DNA of 64,000 nt from an uncultured Eubacterium sp. (GCA_900551755.1 URXK01000009.1:1-64000), one strand, 5' to 3'; counted from the stretch's first letter, positions 1 to 8,077 are shown. Notes: generated by a model from the sequence alone, not told the origin. Program-made: numbers and translations.

Positions 1-55
1 GTAGAGCAGCTGACTCTTAATCAGAAGGTCCGGGGTTCGAGCCCCCGATCGCGCA
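1..55 (+). tRNA. tRNA-Lys(CTT), 5'-truncated by window edge
   Basis: The 3' part of a tRNA identical to the complete copy at 83-155: D-arm remnant, anticodon arm with CTT, T-arm with GGTTCGA, and acceptor strand ATCGCGC ending at 54 with discriminator A55. The 5' end lies outside the window. CTT reads AAG lysine codons, which are common in rpsB and tsf just downstream. Confidence 0.93.
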
Positions 56-82
56 CTTAAAGCTTTTTTAATTAAATAATAT

Positions 83-155
83 GCGCGATTAGCTCAGTTG
101 GTAGAGCAGCTGACTCTTAATCAGAAGGTCCGGGGTTCGAGCCCCCGATCGCGCA
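83..155 (+). tRNA. tRNA-Lys(CTT)
   Basis: Complete cloverleaf. Acceptor strands GCGCGAT (83-89) and ATCGCGC (148-154) pair fully. The anticodon loop CTCTTAA places CTT at 116-118 and the T-loop is TTCGAGC. No CCA is encoded. It is a tandem duplicate of the partial gene 28 bp upstream. Confidence 0.96.
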
Positions 156-159
156 TCTT

Positions 160-190
160 AAAGCAGGTTTTTAACTTGCTTTATTTTTTT
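160..190 (+). terminator. Rho-independent terminator after the tRNA pair
   Basis: Stem AAAGCAGG (160-167) pairs with CTTGCTTT (175-182) around a 7-nt loop, followed by a T-rich tract. It separates the tRNA transcript from the rpsB promoter. Confidence 0.8.
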
Positions 191-236
191 GTAACATTCT
201 TTTTGCTAAAGTTTTGTAAAAATTATAAAAAAATGC

Positions 237-265
237 TTGCAATGTTGCAAAATATGTGTTATAAT
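237..265 (+). promoter_or_regulatory. Promoter of rpsB-tsf (sigma-A type)
   Basis: TTGCAA (237-242), a 17-bp spacer and TATAAT (260-265), with a TGn extension before the -10. This predicts a 5' UTR of about 105 nt before rpsB, long enough for a ribosomal-protein leader structure. A short CACT/AGTG hairpin is visible near 313-325, but I cannot assign it to a known leader family. Confidence 0.85.
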
Positions 266-376
266 TTCAACTGTTGTAAAAACACACATAGACTGGTTTG
301 GTAAGAAGGGTGGCACTTGCTAGTGTTTCTTGTCGTAGGTCTGTGGAGGAAAAACCAATTTAAGGAGGACGAAATA

Positions 377-1096
377 ATGGCTGTTATTTCAATGAAGCAA
401 TTATTAGAAGCTGGTGTACACTTTGGTCACCAGACAAGAAGATGGAACCCTAAGATGGCTGAGTATATCTTCGCTGAAAGAAATGGTATTTATATCATTG
501 ACCTTCAGAAGACTGTTAAGAAGGTAGAAGATGCTTACAATGCTGTAGCTGAAATCGTTAAGGACGGTGGCGAAGTACTTTTCGTTGGTACTAAGAAGCA
601 GGCTCAGGATTCTATTAAGGAAGAAGCTCAGAGATGTGGTATGTACTATGTTAATGAGAGATGGTTAGGCGGTATGCTTACTAACTTTACTACTGTAAAG
701 ACTAGAATCGCTAGATTAAAAGAACTCGATGCTATGATTGAGGACGGTACAATGGATTTACTTCCTAAGAAGGAAGTTGCTAAGCTTATGCACGAAAAGG
801 AAAAGCTTGACAAGAATATCGGTGGTATCAAGGAAATGACTAGAATCCCTGATTGTATGTTCATTGTTGACCCAAGAAAGGAAAAGATTGCTGTTCAGGA
901 AGCTCACAACTTAAACATTCCTATCGTTGCAATTGTTGATACTAACTGTGACCCTGAGGAAGTTGATTATGTTATCCCAGGTAACGATGATGCTATCAGA
1001 GCTGTTAAGTTAATCGCTGGTAGAATTGCTGATGCAGTTATCGAGTCTAAGCAAGGTGAGCAGGAAGTTGCTGAAACTGCTGAAGATGCAGAATAA
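377..1096 (+). CDS. rpsB: 30S ribosomal protein S2
   Basis: A 239-residue S2 protein, normal length for the family; it joins the 30S subunit late and helps recruit S1 or the mRNA platform. The N-terminal stretch with [15 protein letters not shown], the IIDLQKT segment and the FVGTKKQ region are characteristic. The ATG at 377 is preceded by AAGGAGGA at good spacing; an in-frame extension upstream lacks such a site. It is followed by a hairpin terminator and then tsf, the widely conserved rpsB-tsf arrangement that couples a ribosomal protein with an elongation factor. Confidence 0.98.
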   Translation: MAVISMKQLLEAGVHFGHQTRRWNPKMAEYIFAERNGIYIIDLQKTVKKVEDAYNAVAEIVKDGGEVLFVGTKKQAQDSIKEEAQRCGMYYVNERWLGGMLTNFTTVKTRIARLKELDAMIEDGTMDLLPKKEVAKLMHEKEKLDKNIGGIKEMTRIPDCMFIVDPRKEKIAVQEAHNLNIPIVAIVDTNCDPEEVDYVIPGNDDAIRAVKLIAGRIADAVIESKQGEQEVAETAEDAE

Positions 1097-1116
1097 TTTA
1101 ATATTTTAAAACTTAC

Positions 1117-1147
1117 AGGCTTTAGCCACAAGGCTGAAGCCTTTTTT
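1117..1147 (+). terminator. Intergenic terminator/attenuator between rpsB and tsf
   Basis: Stem AGGCTTTAGCC (1117-1127) pairs over 11 bp, one wobble, with GGCTGAAGCCT (1132-1142), followed by TTTTTT. Placed inside a conserved operon, it probably terminates part of the transcripts so that rpsB is made in excess of tsf. I see no strong promoter between it and tsf. Confidence 0.85.
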
Positions 1148-1182
1148 AAACAATAATTTTTTAATAACAGGAGGAAAATGAA

Positions 1183-2115
1183 ATGGCTGTTACTGCTGCT
1201 ATGATTAAAGAGTTAAGAGAATTAACTGGTGTTGGTATGAGTGCTTGTAAGAACGCACTTGTAGAAACTGATGGTAATATTGATGAGGCTATTGAATACT
1301 TAAGAAAGCAGGGTCTTGCTAATGCTGCTAAGAAGGCTGGTAGAATTGCTGCTGAAGGTTTAAGCTATGCTTACATTTCTGAAGACAATAGCGTTGGTGT
1401 TGTTGTTGAAGTAAACTCTGAAACTGACTTCGTTGCTAAGAACGATGTATTCAAGACTTTCGTTGACAATGTTGCTAAGCAGGCTGCTAAGTCTGATGCA
1501 AAGACTGTTGATGCTTTATTAGAAGAAAAGTGGATTGAAGACGAAACTAAGACTGTTAAGGAAGTTTTAACTGAAAAGATTTCTGTTATCGGTGAAAACC
1601 TTAGCATTAGAAGATTTGAAAAGGTTGTTAACACAGGTGATGCTTACTTAGTATCTTATATCCACGCTGGTGGTAAGATTGCTGTTTTAGTTGAACTTGC
1701 TACTGCTTCTAAGGACGATGCTCTTTTAGTTGCTGGTAAGAATGTTGCAATGCAGATTGCTTCTATGAACCCTAAGTTTGTTTCTACTGATGAAGTTCCA
1801 GCTGAATTTATCGAGCACGAGAAGGGTGTTCTTTTAGAGCAGGCTAAGAATGACCCTAAGAACGCTAATAAGCCAGAAAATATCCTTGAAAAGATGCTTA
1901 CAGGTAGACTTAATAAGGAAATGAAGGAAGTTTGCTTATTAGAGCAGGAATATGTTTTAGGTGACAAGATTTCTGTTGGTCAGTATATGAAGGAAGTTTC
2001 AAAGGAAATCGGTGCTGATGTTACAGTTAAGAGCTTTGTAAGATTTGAAACTGGTGAAGGTATCGAAAAGAAGGAAGAAAACTTCGCTGAAGAAGTAGCT
2101 AAGGCAATGCAATAA
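1183..2115 (+). CDS. tsf: Elongation factor Ts
   Basis: EF-Ts of 310 residues, the guanine-nucleotide exchange factor that regenerates EF-Tu-GTP. The N-terminal UBA-like domain (about residues 1-55, with ELTGVGMSACKNAL) and the signature NSETDFVAKN are clear and are the EF-Tu contact regions. The family dimerisation core follows at full length. The start ATG has GAGGA 7 nt upstream. It is second gene of the rpsB operon, with a terminator on each side, and AAG-rich like its neighbour. Confidence 0.98.
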   Translation: MAVTAAMIKELRELTGVGMSACKNALVETDGNIDEAIEYLRKQGLANAAKKAGRIAAEGLSYAYISEDNSVGVVVEVNSETDFVAKNDVFKTFVDNVAKQAAKSDAKTVDALLEEKWIEDETKTVKEVLTEKISVIGENLSIRRFEKVVNTGDAYLVSYIHAGGKIAVLVELATASKDDALLVAGKNVAMQIASMNPKFVSTDEVPAEFIEHEKGVLLEQAKNDPKNANKPENILEKMLTGRLNKEMKEVCLLEQEYVLGDKISVGQYMKEVSKEIGADVTVKSFVRFETGEGIEKKEENFAEEVAKAMQ

Positions 2116-2140
2116 TAAGTATTATTAATTGATATACTAT

Positions 2141-2173
2141 GAGGAACTGTTTTTTAATAGTTCCTCTTTTTTT
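2141..2173 (+). terminator. Rho-independent terminator of the rpsB-tsf operon
   Basis: GAGGAACT (2141-2148) pairs with AGTTCCTC (2159-2166) and runs into seven T residues. Confidence 0.92.
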
Positions 2174-2200
2174 GCCTTTATTTTAATAAATTTACAAAAT

Positions 2201-2229
2201 TTGACACTATGTTCTATTTTTGCTATAAT
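2201..2229 (+). promoter_or_regulatory. Consensus promoter of the small XRE gene
   Basis: Exact TTGACA (2201-2206), 17-bp spacer and exact TATAAT (2224-2229) with a TG extension. It is one of the strongest promoters in the host part of the window for such a small gene. Confidence 0.88.
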
Positions 2230-2275
2230 TAAGTTGTTAATATTGCTTTTTTGTTGATATAAAGGAGTGATTAAT

Positions 2276-2479
2276 ATGGATATAGCAGATGTTTTATTGA
2301 GATATAAAAGAGAACAAAATATAGGATTTAAAAAATTATCAACATTATCTGGAATTAACGAACGAACATTGAGAACTATTATAAAAAGAGAGGTAAAGCC
2401 ATCAGCTAAAACCTGTTACAAAATTGCTCAATTAATTAATAAACCTGTTAGTGTTATTATGAGCATAAGTGATGATTAA
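2276..2479 (+). CDS. Small XRE-family HTH regulator
   Basis: A 67-residue protein consisting almost wholly of one Cro/CI-type helix-turn-helix: FKKLSTLSGINERTLRTIIK is the expected helix 2-turn-helix 3 region. There is no sensor domain. The ATG at 2276 lies 8 nt after AAGGAG; an earlier GTG overlaps that ribosome-binding site and is less likely. It is expressed alone from a consensus promoter and closed by its own terminator. Its target is unknown; no matching operator is apparent next to it, and the adjacent dinB is read from the other strand. Confidence 0.8.
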   Translation: MDIADVLLRYKREQNIGFKKLSTLSGINERTLRTIIKREVKPSAKTCYKIAQLINKPVSVIMSISDD

Positions 2480-2511
2480 AGGTGTTGCAAAAAAACAACA
2501 CCTTTATTTAT
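2478..2511. terminator. Bidirectional terminator between XRE gene and dinB
   Basis: AAAGGTGTTG (2478-2487) and CAACACCTTT (2496-2505) form a 10-bp stem that overlaps the stop codons of both convergent genes. Confidence 0.85.
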
Positions 2512-3742
2512 AAAAAGCTATTTTTTGCAATGTATTGTCATCTGTAGGGTTTAAATTAGATAGTCTTTTATTTACAAGCATAATAGCCTTTTGTAGCCCA
2601 TTCCAGCCGTATTCTTGCCTTATTTCTTCTCTCATATCATCTAGTTTAGTGTATTTTTCAAACCTTTTATATTGGCTTAAAAGGGACTCCTGTACAATAA
2701 TTTTGTTTATAACATTACTGCATCTTATGCTTAATGCTCTAATAGGTTGAGTTATTTTTTCATTATTATAAATTTCAAGAGCTTTTTTGAATATTAGCTC
2801 GGCACTATTTGTTGGCATTTGAATAGGCATTTGCCTTTCAATGGTTTCTAAAGTATTAAACTTAATGCCTAAACTTATAGTTTGGCAATATAGCCCTTTG
2901 TTAATAAGTCGCTTTGAAACACTTTCGCTCAAAAGAGTAAGTATAATTTTAACATCATCAACATTTGTCACATCAAAGGGCATAGTTGTGCCATTGCCTA
3001 TGCTTTTTATTTCTCTCTTGTATTCTATTGAATTAACGGGTGTTGTATCTTTGCCTTGGGCATAAAGTTGCAGCATAAGCCCATTTTTACCTAAATGCTG
3101 ATTTATAATGTAAGGATTTGCCTTAGCCATATCTCCTATTGTGAATATGTTTAATCTTCCTAATGTTTTAGTGGTAGACCTGCCAGCATATAGTAGTTCA
3201 GTTATTGGTAATGCCCATATTTTGTCTTTAAAGTCGTCTTTGCTTATTACAGTAATTGCATCTGGCTTTTTCATATCAGAGCCTAATTTGGCAAAAATTT
3301 TGTTAAATGATACACCTATAGAAACTGTTATGCCAATTTCATTTTTTACTCGTTCTTTTATTTCGTTAGCAATAGCTATGCCAGAGGGGAAAAGGGGAAC
3401 ACTATTTGTCACATCTAACCAACATTCATCTATGCCAAAAGGCTCAATTAAATTAGTATAGTCATAATAAATATTCCGTACCTTTTTAGAAATTTCAATA
3501 TATTTATCAAATCTAGGCTGGACAAATATTATGTTAGGGCATTTTTGCTTTGCCTCATTTACCGTATCTCCCGTTTTAATACCCTTGCTTTTTGCAATAA
3601 TATTTTTAGCTAATACTACACCGTGCCTGTTTTGAGGACTACCACACACAGCAACAGCCTTGTTTTTAAGCTGAGGATTTTCCATACATTCAACAGAGGC
3701 ATAAAAATTGTTAAGGTCAGAATGAAGAATAATTCTTTCCAT
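2504..3742 (-). CDS. dinB: DNA polymerase IV (Y-family translesion polymerase)
   Basis: A 412-residue Y-family polymerase that copies past damaged bases. The palm begins with HSDLNNFYASVE (catalytic Asp; Tyr at the steric-gate region) and the second acidic motif IDECWLDVT is intact. Thumb, helix-hairpin-helix and little-finger regions follow to normal length. I chose the ATG at 3742 because GGAG lies 8 nt upstream; a further ATG seven codons earlier has no such site. It is a monocistronic gene, and a degenerate SOS-like half site lies upstream. Confidence 0.94.
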   Translation of the reverse strand: MERIILHSDLNNFYASVECMENPQLKNKAVAVCGSPQNRHGVVLAKNIIAKSKGIKTGDTVNEAKQKCPNIIFVQPRFDKYIEISKKVRNIYYDYTNLIEPFGIDECWLDVTNSVPLFPSGIAIANEIKERVKNEIGITVSIGVSFNKIFAKLGSDMKKPDAITVISKDDFKDKIWALPITELLYAGRSTTKTLGRLNIFTIGDMAKANPYIINQHLGKNGLMLQLYAQGKDTTPVNSIEYKREIKSIGNGTTMPFDVTNVDDVKIILTLLSESVSKRLINKGLYCQTISLGIKFNTLETIERQMPIQMPTNSAELIFKKALEIYNNEKITQPIRALSIRCSNVINKIIVQESLLSQYKRFEKYTKLDDMREEIRQEYGWNGLQKAIMLVNKRLSNLNPTDDNTLQKIAFYK

Positions 3743-3780
3743 AAAACCACTCCAATCAAACAAATGTTTAATTTATTTTA

Positions 3781-3793
3781 ACACAAATGTTCG
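3781..3793 (-). promoter_or_regulatory. Degenerate LexA-like site upstream of dinB
   Basis: On the dinB strand the sequence reads CGAAC-ATTT-GTGT just upstream of a TAAAAT -10-like box. The left half matches the Firmicute SOS box (CGAAC-N4-GTTCG) and the right half matches only partly. This is suggestive of damage regulation, not proof. Confidence 0.35.
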
Positions 3794-3821
3794 GGTTTGT
3801 CTAGTTGTTATATTTGGAAAT

Positions 3822-3856
3822 AAAAAAATCAAGTCTATTTCTAAACTTGATTTTTT
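3822..3856. terminator. Terminator between dinB promoter region and exported-protein gene
   Basis: AAATCAAGT (3826-3834) pairs with ACTTGATTT (3845-3853). T tracts follow on both strands; it most usefully ends the leftward transcript of the exported protein at 3868-4395. Confidence 0.8.
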
Positions 3857-3867
3857 ATTAATTGATT

Positions 3868-4395
3868 TTACATACCAATAAAGTTAAATTTAGCATTTTT
3901 TATTGTTAAACCACTATTTGTATTTTTAACAAAAGCAAAATGATGTTTAACATTTGAGCTAAAGTTTACCTTAAATGATACTGCACCTGATGTAGTATTA
4001 GTAGCTGTGCTACCTTCTGATACATATTTACCGCTAGAACCATCATAGTAGCAAATGCCAACAGTTTGTCTAGCAACATTTGAGCTATATTCAACACCAA
4101 CTTTTTTGCTAGGAACATCAGTAGGTGATATTTCATATTGATTTCTTGATGTTATTATATTTCCAGAAGATAATTGGTCTATTTTTATATTTACTAAATT
4201 TTTTCCAACAAAAACTCTGCTATTTGGATTGTTTTCCTCATTTTTAATAATCGTCATTGTGGCGTTTGGGTCTTCATTCATAATTTCTTGAGGAAAATCA
4301 GTATTATCAGATGTAATATTGTTAGCAGATGTTATTGAAGTAGCTGAAAAAACTAGTATTCCCATAGTAAGTAATGTAATAAATTTTCTTTTCAT
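3868..4395 (-). CDS. Exported protein of unknown function
   Basis: A 175-residue protein with a clear signal peptide (MKRKF basic start, hydrophobic core, likely cleavage after TSAN near residue 25). The mature part is polar, rich in Ser, Asn and Val, and predicted to be mostly beta; I recognise no domain. It is the second gene of a leftward pair, 19 bp after the membrane-anchored protein at 4415-4915, and ends at a terminator. The pair diverges from a BlaI/BlaR1-like system through mirror-image promoters, so it is probably induced by the same signal. No enzymatic motif is visible. Confidence 0.75.
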   Translation of the reverse strand: MKRKFITLLTMGILVFSATSITSANNITSDNTDFPQEIMNEDPNATMTIIKNEENNPNSRVFVGKNLVNIKIDQLSSGNIITSRNQYEISPTDVPSKKVGVEYSSNVARQTVGICYYDGSSGKYVSEGSTATNTTSGAVSFKVNFSSNVKHHFAFVKNTNSGLTIKNAKFNFIGM

Positions 4396-4414
4396 TTAAC
4401 TTTCTTTCTTTTGT

Positions 4415-4915
4415 TTACTTAAGTTTCACATTTGGATTATTGTCTAAGATAATATCATTGTCTTCAACAATAAGATTTTTCTTATATAAATTAGGAATAT
4501 CTCTTTGATTTAATACTATTTTTAAATTGCCTTTTATCTTAACTATATATGGTTTCCAATAAACATGTTCTTTATGAACTAAATCATCAAATTCTGCATC
4601 TAATTGGCATAAATATTTATTAATTTGTATAATATTGTTGATTTTAAAATTCTTTAAATCAACACCATCATCATAAAAATCTTTGTAGTATGGAGTATAA
4701 ATATCATTTTCAGGTTTTTGATATAAAAATGTTATAGCCTTATCTATATCAAAACTGTTTAATGTATCAATATATTTAGAGCAATACTGTTCTATTTGAG
4801 ATTTTTCGACATTCAAATTAATAATATTTTTGTTTGCTTTTAAATACATAATGAATAGTAATAGTAAAATAAAAATACTAAATAAAAATATAATAATAAT
4901 TGATTTTTTTTTCAT
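4415..4915 (-). CDS. Membrane-anchored extracellular protein of unknown function
   Basis: A 166-residue protein with one N-terminal transmembrane helix (about residues 5-26) and an outside domain of about 140 residues beginning with a helical segment that recalls NTF2-like or DUF4829-type exported domains, though I cannot assign it. The first gene downstream of the leftward promoter at 4996-5024, whose -10 carries the 9-mer also found at the blaI promoter. It probably works with the exported protein encoded 19 bp downstream and is probably repressed by the BlaI-like protein. Confidence 0.72.
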   Translation of the reverse strand: MKKKSIIIIFLFSIFILLLLFIMYLKANKNIINLNVEKSQIEQYCSKYIDTLNSFDIDKAITFLYQKPENDIYTPYYKDFYDDGVDLKNFKINNIIQINKYLCQLDAEFDDLVHKEHVYWKPYIVKIKGNLKIVLNQRDIPNLYKKNLIVEDNDIILDNNPNVKLK

Positions 4916-4995
4916 AAAATAAGTGTTCCTTTAAAAAAATAGTATAGATAAAGATTTTAAAAATAAAAACGCGTTTAAATTGTTAAATCGAAAAT

Positions 4996-5024
4996 AGTAT
5001 ACAACAATTAAAGGTTTTTGTCAA
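4996..5024 (-). promoter_or_regulatory. Leftward promoter with BlaI-type operator candidate
   Basis: Read on the minus strand: TTGACA (5024-5019), 17-bp spacer, TATACT (5001-4996). The 9-mer TTGTATACT covers the -10 and is identical to the one at the divergent blaI promoter, in opposite orientation. It drives 4915-3868. Confidence 0.82.
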
Positions 5025-5060
5025 TATATATTTTAATATTTAAAATCTATTTAAAAAATA

Positions 5061-5089
5061 TTGACATTTTAAATATAAAATTGTATACT
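5061..5089 (+). promoter_or_regulatory. Promoter of the blaI-like operon with operator candidate
   Basis: TTGACA (5061-5066), 17-bp spacer, TATACT (5084-5089); TTGTATACT at 5081-5089 overlaps the -10. GTATAC is palindromic. Together with the mirror-image leftward promoter this suggests one repressor controls both transcripts. Confidence 0.85.
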
Positions 5090-5110
5090 GTATTTAAAAG
5101 GAGGAATTAT

Positions 5111-5488
5111 ATGTTATCAAGTTTAAGTGAAAAAGAAGAAGTTGCAATGAAGGTTCTTTGGAGTTCCAAAAAGCCTTTGTCCGCTTCTGAAATAGGTGCT
5201 GAAATAGGTACAGATTGGGCAAAAAAATCTATTCAAAATATAATAAGAAAATTGGAAGAAAAGGAATTTATAAGAGTTGCTGAAATATCAAAAATAGGTA
5301 AAACTTATGGTAGACTTTTTTCTCCTTGTATATCTGCTGAAGATTACGCACTTATGCAATTTAATAGATTTTATCAAAAAGACAAGACTGTGCCATTTAT
5401 ATTGTCTGCTCTTATAGGTAATAGAGAGAGTAAGAAAGATTTATCAAAAAAATTAAAAGCAATTATTGAGGAGTATGAGGAGGAATAA
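5111..5488 (+). CDS. BlaI/MecI-family winged-helix repressor
   Basis: A 125-residue repressor of the penicillinase-repressor family. It starts with LSSLSEKEEVAMKVLWSS and continues through the winged-helix region (SIQNIIRKLEEKEFIRV) into the C-terminal dimerisation helices, at family-typical length. In known systems the partner metalloprotease cuts the repressor after a signal and relieves repression. The ATG at 5111 has GGAGG 5 nt upstream. It is followed with 1 bp spacing by a BlaR1-like gene, and its own promoter carries the presumed operator, so autoregulation is likely. No beta-lactamase gene is nearby. Confidence 0.9.
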   Translation: MLSSLSEKEEVAMKVLWSSKKPLSASEIGAEIGTDWAKKSIQNIIRKLEEKEFIRVAEISKIGKTYGRLFSPCISAEDYALMQFNRFYQKDKTVPFILSALIGNRESKKDLSKKLKAIIEEYEEE

Positions 5489-5489
5489 T

Positions 5490-6611
5490 ATGTGTATTGA
5501 CCAACATACTATTTTTAACTCATTTATATGGTTTAATATATTCATATTGATTTTATCATTTTTGAGAAAAAAGTTTATAACTAAATGGTATTTTTCTCTT
5601 AATTGTTATATATTAATTCTGGTATTAATAGTTGTTCGTATATGTTTTCCTTTTCAGTTTGCATTTACAAAGGTTATTGAATCAAAAGAAATTTTACTTG
5701 ATTTGCTTATATTTGCTAACTATAAAATAGTGTTTTTATGTAATATGCCAATTATATTAATAGGTGTTATAATTAGTTTAGTTGGTAGTATTATTCTTAT
5801 AGTTAAAAAGTATAATGAGTACACTAAATTTAAAAGAATTATAAAGTTTTTTAGTTCAACTGAAAAGTTTGCTAATGTTTTTAATGAATCAAAAGAATTA
5901 GTTAATGTTAGTAGAAATATTAAAATTATATCAAATAAAGTTTTTGAAACACCGGCAATCATTGGAATAATAAATCCTATAATTGTTGTGCCTGACATTG
6001 AATTGACACATAATGAGTGGTTAAGCATTTTTTCTCACGAGCTTATCCATTATAAATATAAACATATTTTTGTAAAGGCAATAATAGAGATATTGTGTGT
6101 GTTTATGTGGTGGAATCCTATTACATATATTTTGAAAACTGAAGTTAATAATATTTTGGAATTTTGCACAGACAGACATTTGTGTAAATATTTCAATAAA
6201 GATTTAAAAAAATCCTACCTACAGGCTATAATTAATGTTATAGAAAATGCTCAAAATACTGTAAAAAGTCCTTTATCAATTTCATTAATGGAGAGTAATA
6301 ATTCGGTAATGGAACAAAGATTTGTAAGTATTGTTACTAACAAATATATTAAGGCATTGAATTTAAAAGCTATAGTTATAACAATATTAAGTATATGCTT
6401 TATTTTTGCCTCGTATTTGTTTCTTGTTCAGCCAGCAGGCTATCCAACAATAGAAGATTATTTTATTGAAGGAGTAACGGATAATGCTGATTATGTTGTT
6501 AAAGAAGGTAATTTTTATAGGGTGTATGATGCAAATAATAGAGAGTTGTTTATGTGTGAAGCTCCTATTGATGAAAAAAGAACAAAAATTAAAATTTATG
6601 GAGGGAAATAA
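5490..6611 (+). CDS. BlaR1-like M56 membrane metalloprotease/sensor
   Basis: A 373-residue M56-family protein with four transmembrane segments (about 10-25, 35-55, 85-110 and 295-315) and a cytoplasmic zinc protease domain with HELIH (His183, Glu184, His187) before WWNP, as in BlaR1/MecR1. The extracellular C-terminal part is only about 60 residues and lacks the roughly 250-residue penicillin-binding sensor domain, so the signal is not likely to be a covalently bound beta-lactam. The ATG at 5490 follows AGGAGG. By family knowledge it should inactivate the BlaI-like repressor encoded immediately upstream. Confidence 0.9.
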   Translation: MCIDQHTIFNSFIWFNIFILILSFLRKKFITKWYFSLNCYILILVLIVVRICFPFQFAFTKVIESKEILLDLLIFANYKIVFLCNMPIILIGVIISLVGSIILIVKKYNEYTKFKRIIKFFSSTEKFANVFNESKELVNVSRNIKIISNKVFETPAIIGIINPIIVVPDIELTHNEWLSIFSHELIHYKYKHIFVKAIIEILCVFMWWNPITYILKTEVNNILEFCTDRHLCKYFNKDLKKSYLQAIINVIENAQNTVKSPLSISLMESNNSVMEQRFVSIVTNKYIKALNLKAIVITILSICFIFASYLFLVQPAGYPTIEDYFIEGVTDNADYVVKEGNFYRVYDANNRELFMCEAPIDEKRTKIKIYGGK

Positions 6612-6616
6612 ATGTT

Positions 6617-6847
6617 ATGAAAAAAATAATTTTATTATTAATTTGTGTATCTGTTTTTAATGCTTTTTCTTGTGTAGCTTTAGCTAGTACTACTGAACAA
6701 GCTAATGATATTAGTGAAAATTACAATATTTCAACTAGAAGTGAAAAGGTTATATATAGATATACCTATATAAACGGAAAAAAATATAAAAGACTTTGGT
6801 CTGTAGACAGAAAATGTTGGGTTGATAAAGAATGGACTCCAGCATAA
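6617..6847 (+). CDS. Small exported peptide linked to the BlaR1-like gene
   Basis: A 76-residue preprotein with a signal peptide (cleavage likely after ALAS, near residue 24). The mature part of about 50 residues ends in a basic and aromatic stretch with YRYTYINGKKYKRLWS, one Cys, then WVDKEWTPA. It lies 5 bp after the BlaR1-like gene with GGAGGG upstream and is followed by a strong terminator. It could be a modulator, ligand or target of the short sensor domain, or a small envelope protein. I do not recognise the family with certainty. Confidence 0.75.
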   Translation: MKKIILLLICVSVFNAFSCVALASTTEQANDISENYNISTRSEKVIYRYTYINGKKYKRLWSVDRKCWVDKEWTPA

Positions 6848-6860
6848 AATATTTACATAA

Positions 6861-6889
6861 AAAAGAACTGGCACAAAACCAGTTCTTTT
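6861..6889. terminator. Bidirectional terminator between the BlaR operon and ilvE
   Basis: AAAAGAACTGG (6861-6871) pairs over 11 bp with CCAGTTCTTTT (6879-6889); both convergent genes end beside it. Confidence 0.9.
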
Positions 6890-6900
6890 CTTTATTATTA

Positions 6901-7971
6901 TTATTCGTCAACCTTAGTTGTCCAACCCATATCGTCTTCAATCTTACCCCACTGAATACCAGTAAGAGTATTATATAATCTATGAGTTACTTCGCCGATT
7001 TCACCATTGTTAATCTTGCAAACATCATCTTCATATCTAAGTTCGCCAACAGGAGAAATAACAGCAGCAGTACCTGTACCAAATACTTCTTCAAGCTTGC
7101 CTTCCTTAGATGCTTTAATAATATCAGCAATAGCAAGTCTATCTTCAGATACAGTGTAACCCCACTTCTTTAAAAGTTCGATACAAGACATTCTTGTGAT
7201 ACCAGGTAATACAGTACCAACAGTTGGAGCAGTGTAGATAGTACCGTCAATCTTAAAGAAACAGTTCATAGAACCAACTTCTTCAACATACTTTCTTTCT
7301 ACACCATCAAGCCATAATACCTGCTCATAGCCTAAATCGTGACCCTTAACCTGAGCTGCAAGAGATGCTGCATAGTTACCACCACACTTAGTGAAACCAG
7401 TTAAACCAGGAGCTGCTCTTACATATTCGTCCTCAACATAAATCTTAACTGGGTTGATACCAGTAGAGTAGTAAGCACCAACAGGAGATGCAATAATAAT
7501 GAACTTGTATGTTTCAGCAGGTCTAACACCTAAATGAGGCTCAGTTGCAATAACAAATGGTCTTAAGTAAAGAGATGTACCTTCAGCAGATGGAACCCAA
7601 TCCTTTTCTGTTGAAACAAGTGCCTTACATGCCTGTACAAAATCCTCAACAGGTACAGCAGGTATACACATTCTCTTGTTAGTATTCATCATTCTAGCTG
7701 CGTTCTTTTCTGGTCTAAAAAGCTGAACAGAACCGTCTGGAGTTCTATAAGCCTTTAAGCCTTCAAAAGATTCCTGAGCATAGTGGAATACCATAGCAGC
7801 AGGGTCAAGAGAGAGAGGAGCATAAGCTTCAATTCTTGGGTCGTGCCAACCCTTACCTTCTGTATAATCCATAACAAACATATTGTCTGTATAGTAAATA
7901 CCAAAGCCTAAGTTATTCTGGTCAGGCTTCTGCTTTGGATTTTTTGATAAATCGTACTTAATATTAAGCAT
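6901..7971 (-). CDS. ilvE: Branched-chain amino acid aminotransferase
   Basis: A 356-residue class IV PLP transaminase that interconverts Leu/Ile/Val and their 2-oxo acids with 2-oxoglutarate. The PLP lysine is Lys195 in FTKCGGNYAAS, the arrangement of the eukaryotic-type BCAT subgroup (CKMGGNY in the human enzyme), also common in Firmicutes. The phosphate-binding GTGTAAVISPVG segment follows. The start has AGAGG upstream. Monocistronic; no T-box or leader is visible. Confidence 0.95.
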   Translation of the reverse strand: MLNIKYDLSKNPKQKPDQNNLGFGIYYTDNMFVMDYTEGKGWHDPRIEAYAPLSLDPAAMVFHYAQESFEGLKAYRTPDGSVQLFRPEKNAARMMNTNKRMCIPAVPVEDFVQACKALVSTEKDWVPSAEGTSLYLRPFVIATEPHLGVRPAETYKFIIIASPVGAYYSTGINPVKIYVEDEYVRAAPGLTGFTKCGGNYAASLAAQVKGHDLGYEQVLWLDGVERKYVEEVGSMNCFFKIDGTIYTAPTVGTVLPGITRMSCIELLKKWGYTVSEDRLAIADIIKASKEGKLEEVFGTGTAAVISPVGELRYEDDVCKINNGEIGEVTHRLYNTLTGIQWGKIEDDMGWTTKVDE

Positions 7972-8077
7972 AATATTACCTCTTTCCTAAATTATTATTT
8001 ATCCTAAATTATATATCTTTTTCCAAAAAAATTCAATATATTTTTTTAAAAACTAAATCTTTAAAGTTATTATAGTA

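Noticed and set aside
5490..6611. BlaR1-like gene as a beta-lactam resistance sensor
   Set aside because: The penicillin-binding sensor domain is absent and there is no beta-lactamase or PBP2a gene in the neighbourhood.
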